Source: Lotus japonicus (taxonomy: Eukaryota > Streptophyta > Magnoliopsida > Fabales > Fabaceae). From it: 64,000 nucleotides of DNA. Of the stretch, positions 28,001 to 41,224 are shown piece by piece; within the stretch, counting starts at the first letter, position 1, and each line of letters opens with the position of its first letter. The notes beneath the pieces were generated by a model. That model made no database searches. It was not told where the DNA came from and was given only the letters and a program-made list of their open reading frames with translations. Both the position numbers and the translations under genes were made by a program. Location: assembly GCF_012489685.1 (NCBI RefSeq), contig NC_080044.1, forward strand, positions 65,334,732-65,398,731. The letters run 5' to 3'.

Positions 28001-28164
28001 TTAGTGGAGCATATCTTTCACCCAGGGACAGCTAGGCGCATCATGGGAGTGCCCCTTGCTACTCAAGCACGGGATGATTTTCTTTGCTGGCCTTTCACCA
28101 TGGATGGGAGGTACTCTGTTAAGACTGGTTACCATTTTGTTTGTACTGCTTGGGAGGGTGATGT
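25049..28164 (+). pseudogene. LINE A ORF2, N-terminal part: endonuclease and reverse transcriptase
   Basis: APE-type endonuclease from 25049 (MRILAWNCRGLGS; METKW; SDHNPILL near 25725-25748). The usual GDFN motif reads GEFN, so a key residue is altered. Reverse transcriptase follows in the same frame: APGADGFPALFYQRFW, LIPKV, FRPISLC, SQSAFVPGRMITDN, GLRQGDPLSPYLF and catalytic FADD (near 27115). In-frame stops lie at 26105, 26339, 26390 and 26945. The frame is cut by the LTR at 28165 and resumes at 32196. Confidence 0.9.
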
Positions 28165-31100
28165 TGTAAGACCCAAGTTTTTAAGTTTAGAATAAGTGAA
28201 TAAAATCCTATTCACGATTAGGGTTGATGTATCGTTAAGGGAAAACCTGGACAAAAGTTTACTAAATGAAATAAATTTATGAAGGAGAAAGTTCAGGAAA
28301 AGTCTAAGGAGTGTATCGAAGTCGATAAAAGTTATAGCACGACTAATATACGCTTAAACCTAGGGCAAAAACGCTAGTAAATAGCTAATTTACACTTTAA
28401 GACACGATGGAAACTAATTCCAAAAATCTTCAGAGAAATGTTAGAACTTCTCTTATTCGTCTATAGACAAGCATTTCGATACGAAACCCTGGAATGTACG
28501 AACGTCAAATTCCAATACTCGGAAGTTTGCCGAAACCAAAACCCTGATAGTTCAAGAAACCTAAAATCAACGGACGATGAAGACTTTTTCTATTCGGAGC
28601 TTCAAATGAAGATTCCACACGCGTACACCCATTTCTCTTGATGTTTTCAATCTTTCTTCAGAAGGAAGTTTTCTCTTCCGACATCCACTGCAAAAAGTAA
28701 CTTATCGGGTAAAATAGATTTACACCGACTTTGCATTATGCACCTAAAATCCAAGGAACCTCTTTTGAGTTTTGGAATTCTGTCGCCAAAACCTATCTTA
28801 GAATTCACGGAGAATGAAGCCGGAAAAATCGGAATCGCGAAACTTTCATTTTTCCGCGTTTTTCCATCCTCTATATATAGCAAGAAAATGAGAAAAATGG
28901 CAAAACTTCACCATTTTCTCTCCCAAAACCCGCGAGCTTCACCAAGAGGAGGAGGAGAAGAGATTTTCGCCATTTCTTGCTTGATCGTTGATTCAACAGT
29001 TGCTACTTGAAGGTATCGAGGTATAGTCGCTAATCCTTACCTCTGATCGTCGTTTCCGTAGCTTTTCACTATGTCTTTCTGTGCTCTTAGTTTTGAGGTT
29101 TTTGCAAAACTATCCAGATAACTTCATTTTTCTATCTAAACATCTTCCCTACGTGCCCAAGAGCATGTTTAGCGAATAATATTACGCCGATTCTCGAAAA
29201 ACTATCGTCGAGTTTCAATTCTGCTTCAAATACCCATTTTGGGACAAAGTTTCGTCCTTTGGGCTGAAAACTATCGCCTTAGCTTAGTGCTAGTAGGATT
29301 AGTCGTCATAAACGTCGTTGGTGACGTCCCCATCCAATTTGCTTTTCGAAATTTCAGTTTTGAAATTCTGAGCTAAAAATATTGACCAAAATACCCCTGC
29401 GACAGTTTTCGATCCGATAATTTTTCCGAGTTTAGATTAACCTTAGTTACGACTAATAATAACCTAGGAACCAAGTTTGATCGAAGAAAAATCGACACAC
29501 ACAATTACCATGTGTGGCCGTGAGCACCCTAGGAGGAGGAAGAAAATTCTTTTTTCGAAAACTTGTTCTTTCGCGCTAGATTATCGTACCTCGGAGTATA
29601 TGCTACTTCGAGTAACCCTAGTATTTATTGTTTGCTGAGTTTCTGACTCATTGTGATTGATTTCTGTGGTTTTGCTCTAAAGGTTCTTTTGAGGAATTTC
29701 CTGAAGAGCAAGGAGTTGATTGTGTAGGAACGTTCGAAGAGAACCCTGAAGAATCTATAGGTGAGGGCTTCTCACTGAAGTATTAGTTAATGCTTTAGGT
29801 GTCGACGTATTCGACTTGATTTACTGTTTATGCACTTGTTTGTGTTTGATTGGGAAAAGTTTTCTGAGGCTTCGACTGACAATGTAGATGATTCATCTAC
29901 TGACTGTTTTTGAGATTGAATTACATGGTACGTGCTAAATGGTTAATCTAGGATGTGTGATATTTGCTTTATATGCTAAGTGCTACGTGGTTATTCTAGG
30001 AGATGTTGATATATGTGACATGCTTGTTGACTGTGCTGATTTATCTATGTCATTTCACATATGTCTGTGGTACTGAGGAGTGAGAATAACGGGCAGGTCA
30101 TGCCGATTTTATTTTGAGATTTTGGAGAAAGTTTGATAGGACGAACGAAGATTCGGGCCTTGTTATGGTCTTCGTGGATCGAGACACTCTCGGGGAGTTA
30201 ATTGGGATTATGGGACTTTGGAAACTCATAAGATTTGCGATAAGACTAATGGAAACTATTTTATAAGGAAAATTCATAAGACATTAAACAACCTCTAAAT
30301 CTTCAAATAATGACAACAAACTCGAAAGAAAGCTTAGGATTCAAATCTTAGTTTTGGAAAAGAGGGAGTGTCGTCGGATCCAAGTGTTGAGAAAATTAAT
30401 AAGTTCTGAGTACGTTGATACTCTTGTGCTCGAGTAGCAGTTGTGTTGTTGGGCTATCTGAGAGATAAGCCGAGGAAACAGGTAGTTTCCGAGTATGTTG
30501 ATACTCTTTGCTCGTTGAGCCGTTTTGACCATCGGATGGAGATGAGTCGGATGATTTGGAGATCATCATGAGAGAATGTGTCGTTGTAAAGGATTGTCTT
30601 TTGTCGCAGAATCGACTTTACCTTAGGGTATGTTTTTAGAGACAATAAGTTAGCCAGAACACGTGGCGACGTGTCGAGTGAGGTCGGAGACGTTGTTTGG
30701 CTAATCATTTTGCATTCATGCACCATTAATGAGGTATTAACACGAGACGAACTTCGGACCTCGGTGGATTCCAAAATGGTCATAAGACCCGGATTTCCGC
30801 GTAAGAGCGCTATTAGGCGACTCTTAGTAGCAGACCGAAATGGCAGGCCTTCGGGTTTTATGCTGATCTGACTACCGTTGTTGTTGGAGTAAGAGGCACG
30901 CGGGCCGAAATGGTCCCACCGTGGCTGGTGCTAGGGCTGATCCGTTGATGTCCATCCCTTCCGGAATGCATTTGGTTAACTGGGTTAACCGGCATTTGCA
31001 TTTCACGCAACATGCATACTGACTTAGTTGCTGAGTGTGTTTGATACTTGTTAATCCTATTTGATGCATGCTATTTGTTATTACTGTCGTTTATATTCAT

Positions 31101-32195
31101 TGTGGAATATGCAACCTTAGGATGCTATCTTTAACTTATAAGCCTAAGCGGCTGTCTCTTATCTGTACCTATTGGGATTATTAATTACATAATTCTTTGG
31201 AGTTGACCCTCGCGTCTTCTGTGTGTGCTTTGGCGGACTACGCCCTTTGTCAGATGTCTTTAGCGGATTGGTTCACGATGGTCCACCCTTCGGGGGGGAC
31301 TAGATATGAGATGATAGATCAGGACGACCCCGCTAGCCATCGAGCGACGTACTCGGGGAGGATCATGGAGGATCGCGTAGACAGCGGAGGACACTTGATG
31401 GAAGGAGTGCTGAGGAAGTGCACTGTCAGTTTCAACTTGCCGCCCGGCATGCACTGCGAACCAGGAGTAGGAGCACCACCACCACCGTCATCTTCTGATG
31501 ATGAGGACCCCTCAGAGGAGGAGCCTGTGGGAGTGACTTCTTCAGAGTCCAGCTCACCCACGGTTGCTATTATTGACGATCATGGTTCGGGCCCTAAGCC
31601 CGTGAGGCCAGCACCGGAGCGCATCGCGGTTGCGAGAGGAGGACGGATAGTGTTCGTAGACTTGGTCGTTCTGGATTCAGATTCGGACGACAATCATGCT
31701 AGCACATAGTTTTGAGTGCTGGTGTGAGCTCCTCGAGATAGGATTAGTGTAGGAGTAGAGTCTTAGCTCTGACCGTCACTGTTTTCTTTGGGGACAGGGT
31801 AGTTTCCCGCCTATAGCTTTTTGTGTGGTTCCTCTACTGGAATCATAGAGAGTTGGTTGGGCTAGGAGGTCTTGTTTTAGGCCGATTGGGCTAACTTATT
31901 CTCATTTTTGAAGGTTTGTGTTGCGGACACTTAGCCTTTCCTGTCGGTTTGTACATATTGCCTACGGGCGTTACTTTTCTTACTTCCCGTCACTGGAGGT
32001 TTACTCGTGACGTGGTTTGCTACTTACAGCGGGGGTTGTAATTATTATTGTATATTAGTTTTGTTACCTTTTGTTGTCTAGCTTTATTTCTTTCAGTTTT
32101 AATTCTATTATCGAAAAAAAAAATATATGCACGTTTTTCCGCTTTAAGTTTCTTTTTTGTTACTAAAGTGACGCCACCAAAATCGGGGTGTTACA
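28165..32195 (+). mobile_element. Solo LTR, 4031 bp, of a Tekay-like Gypsy family, inserted in LINE A
   Basis: It begins TGTAAGACCC and ends GGGGTGTTACA, like the LTRs at 11968-14920 and 17288-20178. It is flanked by GATGT (28160-28164) and AATGT (32196-32200), a 5-bp duplication with one mismatch. Only one LTR is present, with no primer site and no gag or pol inside, so unequal recombination probably removed the interior. Homology to the other LTR family is clear at 28380-28720. A TATA box CTATATATAG lies at 28871-28880. Confidence 0.85.
31197..31709 (+). other. 170-codon open frame within the solo LTR
   Basis: The frame starts MELTLASSVCALADYAL and contains a Pro/Ser/Asp/Glu-rich acidic middle (PPPPSSSDDEDPSEEEP). 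It ends with a short hydrophobic patch and LDSDSDDN. LTRs rarely hold open frames this long. There is no known domain, and it could be chance in a locally GC-richer stretch or a genuine LTR-encoded product. Confidence 0.35.
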
Positions 32196-33228
32196 AATGT
32201 GGCCTCTTCTTCATCACAAACCTCTCTCTCAAAGCAACAATGGCAGAAGTTTTGGGGCTCAAGTGCGTTGCCCAGGTGCAAAGAGATGGCTTGGAGGCTT
32301 ATTCGTGGATTCGTACCAGTGAATTCAGAACTGAAGCGGAGACATATGGAAGTAGATGAGCAGTGCGTGTGGTGCTGTCAAGAAAATGAGACTTTGGAGC
32401 ATGTTTTCCTCTCTTGTACAGCTGCCAAAATGTTATGGTTTTGCTCTCCTTTAGCTTTGAGGACAAAACAGTTCACGGTTTGATAGACTTATGGGTGGCG
32501 GTGCTTCATGATGGGGATGCAGATTTTATTGGGATGGTCCAGACCTTATGTTACGCTCTTTGGGAAGCTAGGAACAGGTGCGGGTTTGATCACAAGTGTT
32601 TCTCTCCGTTGGAAGCGGTGCAGCGCTCGCAAAGGCTGCTGTCTCCCCCGTGAGTGGACACGCCAGCCCCACCCTCTCGCACGGTTCAGTACACAACGTG
32701 GAGAAGGCCAGGTCGAGGGGTGTTTATGATCAATTTTGATGCCACTTTTGTTGAGGGACAACCGTCGCTATGGTATGGTGGCGCGAAACTTTGAAAGGGA
32801 AATTTTGGCCTCGGCGACGGCGTATCCCGTGGCATCTCTTTCCCCTCTCTTGGCGGAAGCGGGTTGTTTCCGATGGGCTCTTCGGTTGGCTATTGAGTTG
32901 GGTTTCCGGAGGGTTGAATTCCAGATTGATTGCTTACAACTTTTCAATTGGTGGAAATCTCGTAGGGAGGGTGTTTCGTTCCTAGCTACGACTGTTCGTG
33001 AATGTCGTTTTTTAATTTCTGGTTTTGATGTTTTTACTTTATCTTTTGTAAGACGTTCTGGTAACGCAGCTGCTGACTGTTTGGCTAGGAACGCCTCTAC
33101 TTACGCTGATATGGTGTGGGTGGACGAAGTTCCGGATTGTGTTTTCCATGTGGTGGCTCAGGATGTTTTGGCTTCTATGCCTCCTGATGCCTAATTTTTA
33201 TAAAATCACTTTCAAAAAAAAAAAAAAT
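32196..33228 (+). pseudogene. LINE A ORF2, C-terminal part: zinc-binding RVT region and RNase H, then poly(A)
   Basis: It continues the LINE after the solo LTR. The zf-RVT segment (FWGSSALPRCKEMAWRL, CVWCCQENETLEHVFLSC) reads to a stop at 32481, after which the linker reads in another frame. The RNase H-like part (32736-33194) keeps LAEAGCFRWALRLAIELGF, EFQIDC and SGNAAADCLAR. Poly(A) at about 33215-33228 ends the element. Confidence 0.85.
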
Positions 33229-34550
33229 TCGTGCATGTTTGGATCAGGTTTATAGATAAATTTGATTTTCATAAAATTGATTATTTATAGTAGAAATCAG
33301 TTAAAAATTAAGTGACTTATATTTTCTTTTACATTGGAAAAATAAATTGCACCCTCTAGAGATCGATCCTTAGACCTTTTCTCCAAACCATATGTCCCCA
33401 TGTTTTTACCACTTGAGTCATCATTCGAGGACAAAGAGGTTTATATTTGAATACATTTATGAAAAAGTGATTCATGTTGATGAGGTAAATCATAATCTCG
33501 CAATTGATTATTTCAATGTAAAAGTTATTCTCTAGCATCTACAAGAATTATTTTGAATTTAAAATTAATTCTCCAAAATATCTCATAAGCATCAAACTTT
33601 TATTTATAATTAATCCTACACTACCAATATTGATTATGAGTTTCCAAATAGAAAATCAAACACACTCCTTGTTTGATTAGGAAGAACCATAAGGAAAATA
33701 AAAAACATACTTTTCTTTCCTTTAATTTTAAATGAATGTGTTAGATGAGAATTTGTACGTGAAAAATTGTCCAGAATGTAATTCATTTTAGTTTTCCTAG
33801 TTTTGGTTTATGACGATGGGTGTTTGGTTTGTCATTGGCCTTCGGAAGTTCCGACAAAGAGGGTTGAGTCCTGAAATAAAGCATTGAAGAAAAAGTAAAG
33901 ATGAAATATGTGGAAAAAATAATCACATTTAACGTCGTATCTTATGGATGAAAATCTTTTGTCCACACTTGATATCTTATTCTTTTTTTTTTGAAATAGT
34001 ATGTTATTCTTGATCTCACTGAAAGAAAATGTTTCGTGTTTATTTCATTCAATCATAAGATCGAATATACAAGAGTAACACATTACAAACAAGGAAGGTC
34101 AACTAGACTACTATGACCAAAATTATTATGTTACTGACTACTAATATTAAAGGTACACAAAGATCCTAAAATTATTTACAAAATTATTCTATCATTCACC
34201 AATGGAATTATATTTAGTAGATCACATGAGTATGATACTTATAAATCATAAGGTGCTTGCTATGGTACCTTAAGCCAGACTAAGGTGTGATACCCAAAAT
34301 GAGTCGATTTTAATAATAAAGACACATGTACCGGTTAAAATTTTGATTGTGTTCTATCGTAGTAATGCAACGTTCCATTCTTAGGGACGTGAGATTTGAA
34401 AGTTGTGTTTTCTGAGCTTTGTGCATCCACCAACCATGGTCATTTTACGCGCATCTTCATCACCATTATTCGTTTCCACCACTCGTACATTTTTCATCAA
34501 AAAATGAATTTCATGAGATAAAGTTAATTGACAAGTAAATTAAAATCTAA
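33229..34550. other. Intergenic DNA with a degenerate MITE
   Basis: 33438-33668 resembles 2222-2437 (see that entry). The rest is AT-rich with no recognisable gene. Confidence 0.45.
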
Positions 34551-34942
34551 GAGCATCTCCAATGGTAGGAACTTATTTTGGGACTTAACTCAATTTTTGT
34601 GGGCCCAAATTGCCACATAGGATTTAAGACACCCATAAGGTCTTCATGCATATTTCACTCTAGTGGTTGGGATATTATTTTACTTTTGACTAGACCCACA
34701 GTACCCAATATATTTATATTATTTATTTCTCTCCCTAATTTTCACTTTGGTTATGGTATTGAAGGAGAGAGAAAAAAATATTATTTTATTTAAGATCCCA
34801 CATTTGAGAGTACCTGAGCTAAGGCACGGATCTTAGCTTTTGCTAAGATCTCATGCCATGTAGGATAGCTCCAATGGTGAGATCTAATAAGATCCAGATT
34901 TTATTTTAAGGTCCCAAAATAAGGACTCCATTGGAGATGCTC
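34551..34942. mobile_element. Tourist/Harbinger-like MITE, 392 bp
   Basis: Ends GAGCATCTCCAATGG and CCATTGGAGATGCTC are perfect inverted repeats over 15 bp. TAA flanks both sides (34548-34550 and 34943-34945). Nearby inner arms also pair (TTTTGGGAC and GTCCCAAAAT). No coding capacity. Confidence 0.9.
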
Positions 34943-35927
34943 TAATGATGTAGTATTTACCTTGAATAACATGATAATAATTTATAGAATTACTTAATGA
35001 GGTACCATACCCAAAAAAAATTTGAGGGTACCACAGAATTTACCAAATTATAATCGTACATGTGTGAATAGGGCAGAGAATTTCACCCATAACATTGGTG
35101 AAAAACAGTCCATGGTGTAACGTACACAACAATGTCTCTTTTCACGCAAAGGAAGTGGTGTTCTGAAGGCTAACATTTTGTGTTTTGACTAGATTGGCAA
35201 TTAGCCAATAATTATGCTCAATTTACCCACCACATTCAAAACCTTATGCAAAAGAAAACAAAAATGACAAAAAAAAAACACATTTCAAGTGGAGCATGAT
35301 AACATCGCATGTCTTACAAGTGATAGGTTCAAGCCCACACTTATTTCATTTCTGTGAGTCTGAAAGGTTTTTCCTACCTTAAATCATGGCAACATTCACT
35401 CACCCTAGATTTTGTTATTGACTTTGTAAGGAAATTTAATTTTAGTCATTCTAAGAAAAACTTACGTTTAGTGACAGCCACTTTTATAATTATTGACAAT
35501 TTTTTACCGTCACGAAGCGTTATTTTTACTTAAAAAAAAACTAAAATCAAATCCTTAGAAATTCAGAGAATAATTTAACCATTAACCCTAAACCTAAAGT
35601 GTCTTGTTTTTTGGTATATTAAATTGTTGTCATAATTTCGGTCGTGAAAGTCAAACGTTTTCGAAAATGTAATACCTAAAAATCAAGCTTTAGACCTAGA
35701 TATAAACGGTCAATTTTTAACACTGCGACCGCCATCCGAAAGTGTAGTGTGTTTGCTTTGCCTGATGTGTAAGAAAGAAAGTTGAGAAATAATTGAAATT
35801 GAAGAAAAGCTCCAAGTAGGTCAGCTTTCGATTATCATCATCGAAGAATAAGCAACCATCCACATCTTGCTGCTGCTACTACCAAGCTAGCTAGCTCTTC
35901 TGTACCTCTCATCTTCTTCTCTTAGAC
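34943..35927. other. Upstream region and 5' leader of the RING-H2 gene
   Basis: The segment lies between the MITE and the ATG at 35928. It is AT-rich on the left and CT-rich just before the start codon, as expected for a plant 5' UTR. The repeats GCTAGCTAGCT and TCTTCTTCTC occur near 35885-35925. No other gene seen. Confidence 0.45.
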
Positions 35928-38900
35928 ATGGGTTCTTCTTCTAGTCGTCTCGGGTCTCGCTCTTCTCCTCCTCGGGTCAACAACAACCGCTTCAGACTAT
36001 CCTCTCTTCTCTGTGGATCCTCCGCTTCCCGCTCTACAACTCCTCAGGTACCCGATTTTCTTAATACCCATTTCGTTTTTACGCTTTTTCATTTCGAAAG
36101 TTTGATTTTTATCATCTGGGTTGGTCCATTCGATTTACTTTTGAATTGGGTAGCTTTTGTTTTTGGGGATGTAAGTATAAAATTGATTTGCTAAAAGTCC
36201 AATCAATTGTGCTTGACTTATATAGATAAAGCAATTTTTGTGATAGACTGATAGTATTTGGCTTTTTTGTTAGCTGATTGATTACATCATTTGAAAAAAA
36301 AAATTGATTGTGTGAGAATATTGTGAGCTTGGTTATATAATTATAGTTTGTAGGTTCTATTGATTATCATAGGAATCTGATAGTTTGCTAGTTGATTAAT
36401 ACGGTTTGACGCATATGAGCCTAACTAATCTATGAAATTATCTGCTGGTGCCTGTGGTAGTGTGGTATAATTCTTTATCACAAATTTGGATTTAGCTTGT
36501 TTTATTATTTTATTGTATTCACTAGGTGATTGATTCATGGAACGGTTCAAGTCTCTTCGGTCTTGAAAGATTAAAATTTCACTCGTTACTAGTTTTTTTA
36601 TTTTAACTTTTTTCTTCATTGGCACTCCTTTACTTTCCAATGATTTGATGAACTTCTTTAAGTTTTAGAGTCATGTTGATCCTAATAAGTTTATGCATCT
36701 CAGCATCTATTCAAGGGTGAATTTGGAAAATCGTATTTGTTCTTAACTTGTTGAGTATTGTTTCAAGGAAAACTGAATGCATGAGTATGTATGACTTGAA
36801 AATTTATCCACAAGCCATTTTATCTGGTCTCACACAAGCGATAATTTGTGGATGCTGGATAGCCGTTAAATAGATACTGGGAGTGACTGATACAGGAAAT
36901 TACATTCTTACATTGTGTTTTTAGATGGAAGAACGTCCATCTGAGCTTCAGGTTGGTTCGGCAAGAGATTTTGATGATGAAATTCAGAAAGCAGCCTCTG
37001 AGGAATCGTCTTTATCATGTACAGAAGCTAGAACTAGCTATTGTCCCCGTGCTGAAACTTCAACCTCATCTGATATGGGAGTTGAGTTCTGTGGTGATAA
37101 AACCGTTGAAGGTTCTTCCAGAAATGTTGCAGCAAATAGTCAGAGGAAGTGTTTGTCTGAACGTCAGGAGCTAGTTCCTCCTTATCAGGTAAGCGCCGAT
37201 AATAGTCGTCATGAATCATATAGTGATAGTAGCAACACAGCTAGTACTTCATCTGTTGAACATCAGTCTTCAGATCCAGTTTCTATAAGTGTTTCTGCTA
37301 ACAAGGATGCAGTCAATAATGTTGATGATCCAGTGTTTAGTGGTATCTGTCAAACCTCTCGTGACACGATGTATCCAAGGAGTTCAACCCCTCAAGAGCG
37401 TGGAAATACCAGTTCTGATGAAATTTCTGTTGAGAATCACACTGGTGCATTCACATCTATCCAGAGTGCTCCTTCCAATCCTGTTGCTCAAGTTTCCAAT
37501 ATAATGGCAATTTCTCAAGTGCCAGAAGATGAACCTCTTCGCGAGGCAATACCTTCAGGTTTAGGTTTTCTTGTGTCCAATCGGGAAACAGGGCAGGGAG
37601 ATGATAGCGTGATTCAAGTTGACGTGGTCACAATATCTTCCAACATTTTGTCAGCAAGCAATGCAGATGCCAATGATCATGATTCCAGAAGAAATGGTAG
37701 AAGATTATTTTGGGATGCTTTTTCACGACGTAGCTCTGGAAGGCTTGGTGATTCTCCGACCATTGTCTTCTCCAGTGGAGGTGCTGATGATACAGGATCT
37801 CAAGATCGATGGCTCATTGATTTTAGCGGTGATTTACCAAATGATAGGGTTGGGGATGATGCTGGAAATCCTGGTCGTAGAACTCATAGATCGAGTGAAC
37901 GAATGCGGCACCCAAGATCTGAGGTGATTCTGAATATTTGGAGTATAGAATGCTTTAAATTGTTTATGTCACCTACTTGCATTTATTAAATGGGCTTGTG
38001 ATCCCTTTCATGTAACATAAGCTGTTTACATTTCTTTATATAGATTTGGGAAAGGCTTCGTGGTGGCCTTGATGAGATTGGTCGGTTGAATTCTTCATGT
38101 CCATTAGGACTCCATGCTGATGGTATGTGCTCATGCGAGTCTTTCCCAATGGCTGAGGAATCTAGCACTCGAGCAAGCATTTCAAGAATAGTCATGCTGG
38201 CTGAGGCTCTGTTTGAGGTTTGAACCTTCTCTCCAGTGTCTTTTTTTTTTCTCCTAGATTTAATTAAGTTGAGTTTTCCATCCATCCTTATCCCTTGTGT
38301 TTCCTGCTCTATGAATTTTAATTTTATCTCTAAATTTCTGCGTTTGGTTTAAACATGGTACTTGCTGATTGGCAGTTCAATCTGATACCGTTGATAGGGC
38401 AGTGTGCTTACTGCATAAGAGCATTTCAGGATGCTCTCATGCATTTGATTTTCTTCTTTTTGGCCTCTTTTCTACGATATCATAACTTCCTGATGATTGA
38501 GATTATCTAATTTTGAATTTCATAATTAAAAGTTAGGTCTTTGACAATCTAATATTGGACTGCTTCTATTGTGCAGTTTCTCTGTAGTGAAAAACAGTTC
38601 TTTATTCCTCTTGCAGTAGGTCTGCAGATGTCTTGTAGCATTTGGGTGTCATCTGGTGTTTTATTTTATTTTATTAGAAGTACATCATTTCAATCTAGCT
38701 TTGCATTGGCGACTTTTCAAAGGGGGGCGGGTTGCACCTCTCACTACTCGGTAAATTAAGAATGAATATAATGAAATGTCCAATATGATCAAATTATTCA
38801 GAATGTTATTATGTTCTGTATTTTAAAGTATGTTTGAGTTCTTGTCATCATGCCCACCACAGCTTGATTGGGTATATCATAATACTCACAGAGTCACAGG

Positions 38901-40101
38901 CTCACCCTTGTAAGGTGGTCTTCATATTCTGAACCAGATCCCTCCTTTTCAATTGTCTGCAGTACTTTTTTGTGTAATAATTTCATTTCATTCACTTAGA
39001 TGTAAAATCTAGCTTGGTTTGTCTTTCAAAAAAAAAATAGTACCTTAAATGGAAGCCAGTTCCTGTAACTGAAGGCTCTTCAGGTCATGAATGGTGGTAG
39101 GCATGTGTTATTATGCTCGGTACACAGATGCTTTGAGCTTAAAGAACAGTGTTTTCCATGATGAATCATAATTGATTTGAACCTATTATTTTCTGGTTAC
39201 CTGAGATATCCGTCTTTAGGTATAATTATCTGGCCAAAAATGGTTCTATACTTTACTATTGGATTATGAGAACTGAAATGCCGAAAGCAATTTACATAGG
39301 GCAGCATATTTTTCCTCTGCAGGTTTTAGATGAAATCCATCGGCAACCTGGATCACTTTCCCTATCCATGGTCTCACTCCCCGCACCTGAATCAATTGTT
39401 GACTCCTTCCCTCTGAAGTCTCACAAAAAGGGCGATGCAGCTAATGGAGACAATGATGCTGAACAGTAAGCCTTTAGATCCCTATTATCTTAAGCAAATA
39501 TGTTTGGATGAATAATATATGTGGTAGTATGGCCATAGTTAAGTGTGTGTTTGGATACTAGTCGAGTGTAATGTGAATGAACTTTCATGAGTTTCATCTC
39601 AATCCAAAAGAAAGTTCCATTCACTTTTTGTTTCGAAGTGAGTACTAGCGTCCGTGTGCACAAGTGTCAACGTGTAATCCAAGCATAGCCTAACTAGTTT
39701 TTCACTTATGTAGTCTGTCAGTGTGGTTATGATACTTTTTTTTTGTTGGTTTTGAATGCTTGAAAAGTTCTTCCTTCTCAGTTCTCCCACTATTATCAAA
39801 ATTTAATAAATGAATTTTGTAGATGTCACATATGCCTGGCTGAGTATGAAGAAGGGGACCAAATACGAGTTCTTCCTTGCAACCATGAGTACCACAAGTT
39901 GTGTGTTGACAAGTGGCTTAAGGAAATACATGGGTATTGTCACTGTAACCAAAAATCGTTCATTCTTTTCATATCTATCAATTTCCATTACATAAATAAC
40001 CATTTTTTTCTGCTTCCCTCTTTTACAGTGTGTGCCCTCTTTGTCGTGGCAATGTTTGTGGAGAGTTGTCTGCTACCTACTCAGTAGTGCAGTCTCAATG
40101 A
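35928..40101 (+). CDS. RING-H2 zinc finger E3 ubiquitin ligase, 6 exons
   Basis: Probable E3 ligase that recruits a ubiquitin-conjugating enzyme through its C-terminal RING. Exons 35928-36047, 36925-37923, 38044-38217, 39323-39465, 39823-39933 and 40029-40101 all join in frame with GT-AG introns to give 539 aa. The N-terminus is [11 protein letters not shown], where Gly2 could be N-myristoylated (inference). A long Ser-rich acidic region follows (about aa 41-370). A conserved block [15 protein letters not shown] leads to the RING-H2: CHIC, then [16 protein letters not shown], then CPLC, a C3H2C3 pattern split by the last intron. All eight zinc ligands are present. There is no membrane segment. 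A MITE lies in intron 4. Confidence 0.93.
39543..39690. mobile_element. Tourist-like MITE in intron 4 of the RING-H2 gene
   Basis: The left end GTGTGTGTTTGGATAC and the right end GTAATCCAAGCATAGCC are imperfect inverted copies, flanked by TAA at 39540-39542 and 39691-39693. It has the same terminal signature as 729-864 and 41728-41852. Confidence 0.7.
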
Positions 40102-41224
40102 TATTGTGTACATAGATGTAAATATTCAACTATAGACTAAAGTACCATCTGGGTCATCTAAAGATACACCTAACATCAATTTGATCCTTCAAATATTTTT
40201 ATCATCAATACGGTTCGAATTGATGTCACATCAAATTGGATGGAAGGATTATTTTGTCGTCGCTTTAAATTTTCAAAGAACTAATTGGAGATCACAATTA
40301 TTTGAAAGACTAAATTGGTTTGAAGTGTATTTTAGTCTAAAATCAATGTCACCCTTGGGCCTTGGCAATCATATCTATAAACCCTTATATTTAAACTGTG
40401 TTGGGATGTTTTTTCATCAACCAAAACAAGAGGGGATTGACTACAAAGGAAACGGGGAAAAAAGAAAGAAAGATAGATTAGGAATATAGTTAAGAAATGG
40501 TGCAAAATCTTTGTTTCCTCCCCATTTCACCCCAACATAGAAAATGCATGTTTGTTTTTAAGTTTAAATCCACAGTTTGGAGCTTTGAAATTCTAAATCC
40601 TGAATTCTCATGGCCCCCAACATGAAAGGGACTTTAGCCTTTTGTTGGTGTTTAACTGAGAAACAAACATGTAACATGGTCTTGGGGGGGAATTGATTGG
40701 GAATGGTTCCTCTCAAGTTCTATTCGCCTCTTGTACATTGTTAATTTCCAAATAAGAAATTGTTTTTCTTCTCATTATTGCTTTTGTTCCCTTCATTATC
40801 TATCATCCAAGCACGGTTCAAGTACAGTAGTTATATCATGAGCTTGTGCTCTATGCAAGAATCCATTTTATGATGAAACTTGTTTGGATCTATAGTATTT
40901 GTTCTTCAGACTCCCATCTAGGAAACATCAAACTATAATTTTTTTGATTTGGCAATGTTGCAAGGAAAATAAATTTCAACGAAAGGAATAAAACAGACAA
41001 TCAAATTATGCATTTAAAATTGTAAGGTGAAAAAAACATGGCTTAGCACTAGAAATGCTTGATAGTTGATAGAACTGTGAAAAAGACTAATACCATCAAA
41101 GTAAGATTGTCAATGAAGATCTAGACAGTACTTACAAGTCTCTTTGCTTGCCTTAACAATATAACAACAAATACTTTACTGCATATGGATTTCCTAGAGA
41201 AGCTGATTCAGACTTCAGCTTAAT
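40102..41224. other. Convergent intergenic region between the RING-H2 gene and the 41225-43215 gene
   Basis: It should include both 3' UTRs. 40140-40360 contains loosely inverted segments (CTAAAGTACCATCTGGGTC near the left, TGTATTTTAGTCTAAAAT near the right) that may be an old repeat. No gene recognised. Confidence 0.45.

Larger units (their letters stand above)
23588..33228 (+). mobile_element. LINE A: L1-type non-LTR retrotransposon, near full length, split by a solo LTR
   Basis: Order: ORF1 with DUF4283 and a CCHC knuckle, ORF2 endonuclease, reverse transcriptase, zinc-binding RVT region, RNase H, then a poly(A) tail at about 33215-33228. Without the 4031-bp solo LTR it is about 5.6 kb, full length for a plant L1. 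The 5' boundary is approximate and I did not find a target duplication. Several stop codons in ORF2 show the copy is dead. Confidence 0.85.

Noticed and set aside
31319..31561. Minus-strand Ser/Gly-rich frame in the solo LTR
   Set aside because: It is the complement of the acidic Ser-rich plus-strand frame; there is no reason to prefer it.
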